Both the position numbers and the translations under genes were made by a program. A DNA stretch of 64,000 nt, taken from assembly GCA_041688425.1 (NCBI GenBank), contig JBDNIE010000246.1:1-64000 (forward strand). The letters run 5' to 3'. The notes under the pieces are model-generated. The model searched no databases and was not told where the DNA came from. It saw nothing but the letters and a program-made list of their open reading frames with translations. Source of the DNA: Marimicrobium sp041688425. GTDB taxonomy: Bacteria > Pseudomonadota > Gammaproteobacteria > Pseudomonadales > Halieaceae. Of the stretch, positions 59,601 to 64,000 are shown piece after piece (the first letter of the stretch is position 1; the number at the start of each line of letters is the position of its first letter).

Positions 59601-62600
59601 TGACAGCGCCTCCGCGCAAGGGCGTCATCGCCTGGTTTGCCTATAACCCGGTGGCTGCCAACCTGCTGATGTTGATCATCATCGTGGTGGGTCTGGGCTC
59701 TGCCTTTACGATTCAGCGCGCCATGTTCCCTGCCATCGAAATTGACGTTATTTTTATTGAGCTGGCCTATCCCGGCGCTGCCCCTGAAGAGGTTGAACAG
59801 GGTGTGGTGCTGAAAATAGAGGAAGCCATCAACGACGTTGAGGGCATCAAGCGCGTAGAGTCGGACTCGTTCGAGTCTGGTGCGCGAATGATGATCGAAC
59901 CCCAGGATGGCGTGAATCTGGCCAAAATGATGGCCGACGTCCAGAACCGCATCGATGCCATTCAGCACTTCCCGCAGGAAGCTGAAAAGCCCATCATCAG
60001 TCAACCGGAGATCCTCTTTCCCGCTCTAACGCTGCAACTGTCTGGCGATATCGACGAACGGAATTTGAAAAGTCTCGCCGAAAATATGCGGCGCGAATTG
60101 CTGACCTATCCGGAAATCTCTGCCGCAACTGTAGTGGGCGCGCGCGACTATGAAATCGCCATCGAGATCTCCGAACCACGGCTGCGTGAATACCATCTCA
60201 CCCTGAGCGATGTATCAAATGTCATCGCCGCGTCCTCGCTCAATCTTCCCGCCGGCTCGGTGCGCACCGAAAACGGCGAGATTATGCTGCGCACCACGGG
60301 GCAGGCCTATGTGCAACAGGACTTCGAAAGCATCGTGCTGCGAACCTGGCCCGATGGCACACGCCTGCTGCTGGGCGATATTGCCACAGTAGACGACGGT
60401 TTCGTCGACGCTGCCGGGTTTGCGGCCTTCAACGGCACCTATTCGCTTGGCATCAACATATTTGCCATGGGCAAGCAGGACATTATCGAAACCTCCGACG
60501 CCGCCAAAGCCTATGTCGCAGAACGCACAGGGCAATTGCCGCAGGGGGTAACGCTGGATGTCTGGAATGACGCCACCTATTACCTCAACGGTCGACTGAC
60601 CATGATGGTGAAAAACCTGGCGATGGGCGCACTGCTGGTGTTTATCATCCTTGCGCTGTTCCTGGAAATCAAACTGGCCTTCTGGGTCATGATGGGCATA
60701 CCGGTGTGCTTCCTCGGCGCCATGGCCATGATCAACACACCTTTTATCCACGCCAGCCTCGACATGATCAGTATTTTTGGTTTCATTCTGGTGTTGGGGA
60801 TCGTGGTCGACGACGCGATCATCATGGGCGAAAGCGCATACACCGAGCAGGAAAAATACGGGCACAGCGTCGAAAGTGTGGTCAATGGGGTTTACCGGGT
60901 GGCCACACCGGCAACGTTCGGTGTCCTGACTACCATCATGGCCTTTCTCCCCACACTGTTCGTGCAGGGTGTCTTTGGTGCTTTCCCCGCCGCCTGTGGC
61001 TGGGTCGTCATCCTGTGCCTGTGCTTCTCACTGGTTGAGTCCAAGTGGATACTGCCGGCTCACCTGGCACACAGCAAACCCACCCGCAATCGCCTGCTAT
61101 TGCGTATTGATAGGGTGCAGAAAAAGGTAAACGGTCTACTGAGCAAATTTGTCCAGCTCAAGTACAAACCCTTCATGCTGAAGTGCGTCGAAAATCGCTA
61201 TATGACACTGGCTTTTTTTATGTCACTGCTGATCCTGTCGGCGGGATTGCTGGCAGGTGGCGCGGTGCGCACAGTACTTTCTCCAGATACTCCCGGCGAG
61301 TTCCTGCAAGTGGAGTTGCGGATGCAAGACGGCATTCCGGAGGAGCGCACACTGGAGGCCGTCACCCGCATCGCCACTGCTTTCAAGACCATGGAGGAGA
61401 AGTACCGAGAGGGCAGTGGCACCGATGAACGCTTGCTGAACAATATGGCCACCTATGGCTTTAATCGTATCAACGGCCGTATCGACGTAGAACTCACCAA
61501 AGAGGATCAGCGCAGCATTACAACGCGCGATGTGCAGGAGCGCTGGCGCGAGGAGGTCGGCATTATTCACGGCGCTGAAGTCTTTGCGATCAAGAGCGCG
61601 GACGGCCCGCAAATGGGTCCGGCCATCGCATTCGATTTGATGCATAACAACGTAGACATGCTGATCCAGGCTGCCAACGAAATGGAAGAGGCCCTGGGTC
61701 ACTACACCGGCCTGTACGATATTCGCAACGGTGTCAGTGATACAGCCGATGAGTTTCACCTGGAATTGCTACCAGCAGCAGAGTCGCTGGGCATTACACT
61801 GTTTGACTTGGGAAGCCAGGTGCGGCACGCATTTTTCGGCGCGGAGGCGCAACGAGTGCAGCGCGGCATCGACGAAATCAAAGTCATGGTGCGCTATCCC
61901 AAGGAGGACAGGGAGAACGTCAGCAGCCTGAGCAATATGTTGATCCGCACGCCCAATGGCGACGAAGTACCCTTTGAAACCGTCGCCAGGCTCGAGGTCA
62001 AGCAAGGGTTGCGCAAGGCCACACGAATCAATTATCAACGCGCGGCTGAATTGACGGCAGAAGCGAACAAACGCGAGGTGGAGCCGGACAAGGTTATTGC
62101 CGATGTTGAGAAGAACGTACTGCCGGCCCTACAGGAAAAGTATCCGGGCTTGCGTTATGCGATATCCGGTGCCGCCGATGAAGAAGCCAAGATGGCCGTC
62201 AGTATGATGGTGGGGTTCTCGCTGGCACTGTTCGGCATTTACGCGCTTTTGGCCGTTCCCACCAAATCCTATCTGCAGCCGCTTATCATCATGGGCGTTA
62301 TACCATTTGGTATGATAGGCGCTATATTTGGCCACTGGGTATCAGGATACCCGCTGAGTATGATGTCCATGATGGGCGTCATCGCACTCAGCGGAGTCGT
62401 CGTCAACGACAGCCTGATACTGGTAGATTTCGTAAACAAATCTATTGCCGAGGGCAAGGATCGTTACAGCGCAGTAGTGGAAGCCGGGACGAGGCGTTTT
62501 CGCGCGATTTTGCTGACATCCTTGACCACTTTTTTTGGCCTGATCCCGATGATTCTGGAACGCACTCTGCAGGCCGAAATGATGGTGCCCATGGCAATCT

Positions 62601-62737
62601 CGCTGGCCTATGGCATCGTCTTCGCGACGGTGATCACACTGCTGCTGCTCCCCTGCCTCTACATGATTCTGGACGATTTTGCGCAATGGCGCGCAAACAG
62701 GGCAAGTACGGTTGAATCCGCGATTGCGTCGCAGTGA
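59600..62737 (+). CDS. RND-family efflux transporter permease
   Basis: Inner-membrane proton-driven pump, 1045 residues, AcrB/MexB fold: N-terminal helix (VAANLLMLIIIVVGLGSAF), two periplasmic porter regions, and twelve membrane helices. Transmembrane aspartates in GIVVDDAIIMGES fit the proton relay, and GVVVNDSLILVDFVN occupies the matching segment of the second half. Substrate unknown; the neighbouring steroid-type genes make export of a hydrophobic compound possible. No outer-membrane channel gene adjoins. Confidence 0.94.
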   Translation: MTAPPRKGVIAWFAYNPVAANLLMLIIIVVGLGSAFTIQRAMFPAIEIDVIFIELAYPGAAPEEVEQGVVLKIEEAINDVEGIKRVESDSFESGARMMIEPQDGVNLAKMMADVQNRIDAIQHFPQEAEKPIISQPEILFPALTLQLSGDIDERNLKSLAENMRRELLTYPEISAATVVGARDYEIAIEISEPRLREYHLTLSDVSNVIAASSLNLPAGSVRTENGEIMLRTTGQAYVQQDFESIVLRTWPDGTRLLLGDIATVDDGFVDAAGFAAFNGTYSLGINIFAMGKQDIIETSDAAKAYVAERTGQLPQGVTLDVWNDATYYLNGRLTMMVKNLAMGALLVFIILALFLEIKLAFWVMMGIPVCFLGAMAMINTPFIHASLDMISIFGFILVLGIVVDDAIIMGESAYTEQEKYGHSVESVVNGVYRVATPATFGVLTTIMAFLPTLFVQGVFGAFPAACGWVVILCLCFSLVESKWILPAHLAHSKPTRNRLLLRIDRVQKKVNGLLSKFVQLKYKPFMLKCVENRYMTLAFFMSLLILSAGLLAGGAVRTVLSPDTPGEFLQVELRMQDGIPEERTLEAVTRIATAFKTMEEKYREGSGTDERLLNNMATYGFNRINGRIDVELTKEDQRSITTRDVQERWREEVGIIHGAEVFAIKSADGPQMGPAIAFDLMHNNVDMLIQAANEMEEALGHYTGLYDIRNGVSDTADEFHLELLPAAESLGITLFDLGSQVRHAFFGAEAQRVQRGIDEIKVMVRYPKEDRENVSSLSNMLIRTPNGDEVPFETVARLEVKQGLRKATRINYQRAAELTAEANKREVEPDKVIADVEKNVLPALQEKYPGLRYAISGAADEEAKMAVSMMVGFSLALFGIYALLAVPTKSYLQPLIIMGVIPFGMIGAIFGHWVSGYPLSMMSMMGVIALSGVVVNDSLILVDFVNKSIAEGKDRYSAVVEAGTRRFRAILLTSLTTFFGLIPMILERTLQAEMMVPMAISLAYGIVFATVITLLLLPCLYMILDDFAQWRANRASTVESAIASQ

Positions 62738-62791
62738 GCGCACAGTAAGCCCATCCGTAAGCCCCAACAGGTAACGCAATAGTGACTGCCG

Positions 62792-64000
62792 CTAGCGGAC
62801 GACTCCGCAGCCGATACATCGCATGTAAATATGCTTCGGGTCCTGCAAGATATCCAACTCCTCGGCGGCCTGACGCAGAGGGCTCAATAACGAGGTCACT
62901 GTCGTGCTGTTTGTAGTGGCCGCCCACCCGTTCATAGCACCAAAAGTCCTTGCCAGCTGCTTCATCAGCAGATCCCTTGGCGACAGCGGAGCCTCTACAT
63001 AATCCACTTCATAGTCCTGCAGCTGAGCCAGCGCTGCGGCTGACTCAACCGCATCATGTAAACCACCCAGGTTATCGATCAAACCCGATTTAAGCGCATC
63101 GTGAGCAGACCAGACACGGCCCTCGGCTAGCGGATCCACCTGCACAACGCTCATGTCACGACCCTGCGCAACAACCTGCAAGAACTCCCCATAGGCAAAC
63201 TCCACACTGGTGTTCAGTGTCTGTATCAGCTCCGGACTCAATGCCCGGTCAGCACGCAGCGAACCTGCCAGCGAAGTAGTGCCCACGCCATCAGTGGAGA
63301 TGCCCACGCGCTGCATCAGATCCTCAAAGGTCGGGAAGGCGGCAAATACGCCGATACTCCCGGTAATCGTAGTAGGCGTTGCCCATATTTCGTCCGCCTC
63401 AGCGGCGATATAGTAACCGCCGGAGGCCGCTACGGAACCCATCGATACGACAACCGGCAGGCCCATGTCCTGAGCATGTAACACTTGTTGTCGGATAATT
63501 TCTGACGCAAACATGCTACCGCCACCGCTGTTGACGCGCAGCACAATAGCTTTCACGCCATCGGCTTCAACGGCGCCACGAATCAGGCGAGCCAGTGAAT
63601 CGCCGCCGATAGTGCCGGGCGGCTGATCGCCCGGAATAATATTTCCATCGGCAGTGATCACGGCAACGCGATCACCCTCGAGGCCGCCAAGATGCATAGG
63701 TCGTTTACGTGCTACATAACGCTCAAACTCTACCGCCTCATAGAGACCATCGTCGTTGCTGGCACCCACTAATTCAACAAGAAACTCGTTGCCGTCGCCG
63801 CGCCCAAGCAGTTTATCTACCAGACCGGCCTGCATCGCCGCCTGTGCAGCGTCTCCTCCCTCAGCGCGTAATCGCTCAGGGAAATTATTGATATAGCCGT
63901 TCACCGAACCCGGTGCCAAATCGCGCTGGGTTTCTACCATCGACGTGTACTGCCCCCACAAATTATTCAGCCAGCGACTGGTCACCGCCTTCTCTCCCGG
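62792..64000 (-). CDS. sppA: Signal peptide peptidase SppA (67K type), 5' end outside window
   Basis: Inner-membrane serine protease that degrades cleaved signal peptides. About 400 C-terminal residues are visible; the reading frame stays open through the window edge. GDSLARLIRGAVEADGVKAI, LRVNSGGGSMFASEIIRQQ and the Ser nucleophile in VVVSMGSVAASGGYYIAAEA (Ser409 of E. coli) are seen, with WATPTTITGSIGVFAAFP. The Lys base of the N-terminal half lies outside. Convergent with the RND pump. Confidence 0.93.
   Translation of the reverse strand, partial: PGEKAVTSRWLNNLWGQYTSMVETQRDLAPGSVNGYINNFPERLRAEGGDAAQAAMQAGLVDKLLGRGDGNEFLVELVGASNDDGLYEAVEFERYVARKRPMHLGGLEGDRVAVITADGNIIPGDQPPGTIGGDSLARLIRGAVEADGVKAIVLRVNSGGGSMFASEIIRQQVLHAQDMGLPVVVSMGSVAASGGYYIAAEADEIWATPTTITGSIGVFAAFPTFEDLMQRVGISTDGVGTTSLAGSLRADRALSPELIQTLNTSVEFAYGEFLQVVAQGRDMSVVQVDPLAEGRVWSAHDALKSGLIDNLGGLHDAVESAAALAQLQDYEVDYVEAPLSPRDLLMKQLARTFGAMNGWAATTNSTTVTSLLSPLRQAAEELDILQDPKHIYMRCIGCGVVR

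Noticed and set aside
1..64000. Mobile elements, CRISPR arrays, tRNA or rRNA genes
   Set aside because: No transposase, integrase, regular spaced repeats or cloverleaf-like GTTCRA segments in suitable context were seen by eye; a tRNAscan-SE run would settle the tRNA question.

Overview
The window looks like chromosomal DNA of a marine-type aerobic gammaproteobacterium. The order rpsB-tsf-pyrH-frr-uppS-cdsA-dxr-rseP-bamA-skp-fabZ-rnhB-dnaE, map-glnD-dapC-dapD-dapE and dapA-bamC is gammaproteobacterial. The large TonB-dependent receptor and the many SDR and acyl-CoA dehydrogenase genes recall the OM60/NOR5 (Halieaceae) relatives. That placement is inferred from gene content; no rRNA marker is present. 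I see no phage, transposase, CRISPR array, rRNA or tRNA.

Layout. (1) 0-8.5 kb: TonB-dependent receptor, msrA, a Tat-exported PhoD-type phosphatase, a three-gene unit (small protein, VWA protein, membrane J-domain protein), then a small protein coupled to htpX. (2) 8.5-17 kb: first accessory metabolic block, with a 3beta/17beta-hydroxysteroid-dehydrogenase-like SDR plus EthD protein, a DUF1499 protein, a second SDR, a pair of acyl-CoA dehydrogenases followed by a ketosteroid-isomerase-like protein, several small conserved proteins and a third SDR. (3) 17-33 kb: minus-strand core run from rpsB to dnaE (translation, UMP kinase, isoprenoid and phospholipid synthesis, outer-membrane assembly, replication). 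(4) 33-47.7 kb: map, glnD, dapC, nth, an ArsC-like gene, dapD and dapE on the plus strand, then an SDR, rsmJ, a cyclase-like protein, an LRR lipoprotein, and dapA-bamC-MBL hydrolase on the minus strand. (5) 47.9-52 kb: a DUF3806 protein and a Mla/MCE-type ABC lipid transporter operon. (6) 52-58 kb: second accessory metabolic block, with a 3alpha-HSD-like SDR, a DUF35 protein plus lipid-transfer thiolase, a Tat-exported flavoprotein coupled to cytochrome c, a NUDIX hydrolase and a MaoC hydratase. (7) 58-64 kb: an RND efflux pair and the 3' part of sppA.

The two metabolic blocks together hold most of the enzyme types expected for steroid or sterol breakdown: 3alpha- and 3beta/17beta-HSD-like SDRs, a delta5-ketosteroid isomerase with all catalytic residues, a KstD-like flavin dehydrogenase, a split acyl-CoA dehydrogenase, a MaoC hydratase and a thiolase/aldolase with its DUF35 partner. 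They flank a conserved core segment and do not form one cluster. This is the strongest functional hypothesis for the window. It rests on family resemblance and recognised motifs, not on a search.

Other unusual points: lpxD, lpxA and lpxB are all missing from a bamA-skp-fabZ-rnhB-dnaE string that normally contains them; a 162-bp imperfect inverted repeat lies between convergent operons at 54.7 kb; the 43-44 kb protein has a degenerate cyclase domain; and a 37-codon frame lies in phase just upstream of rsmJ.
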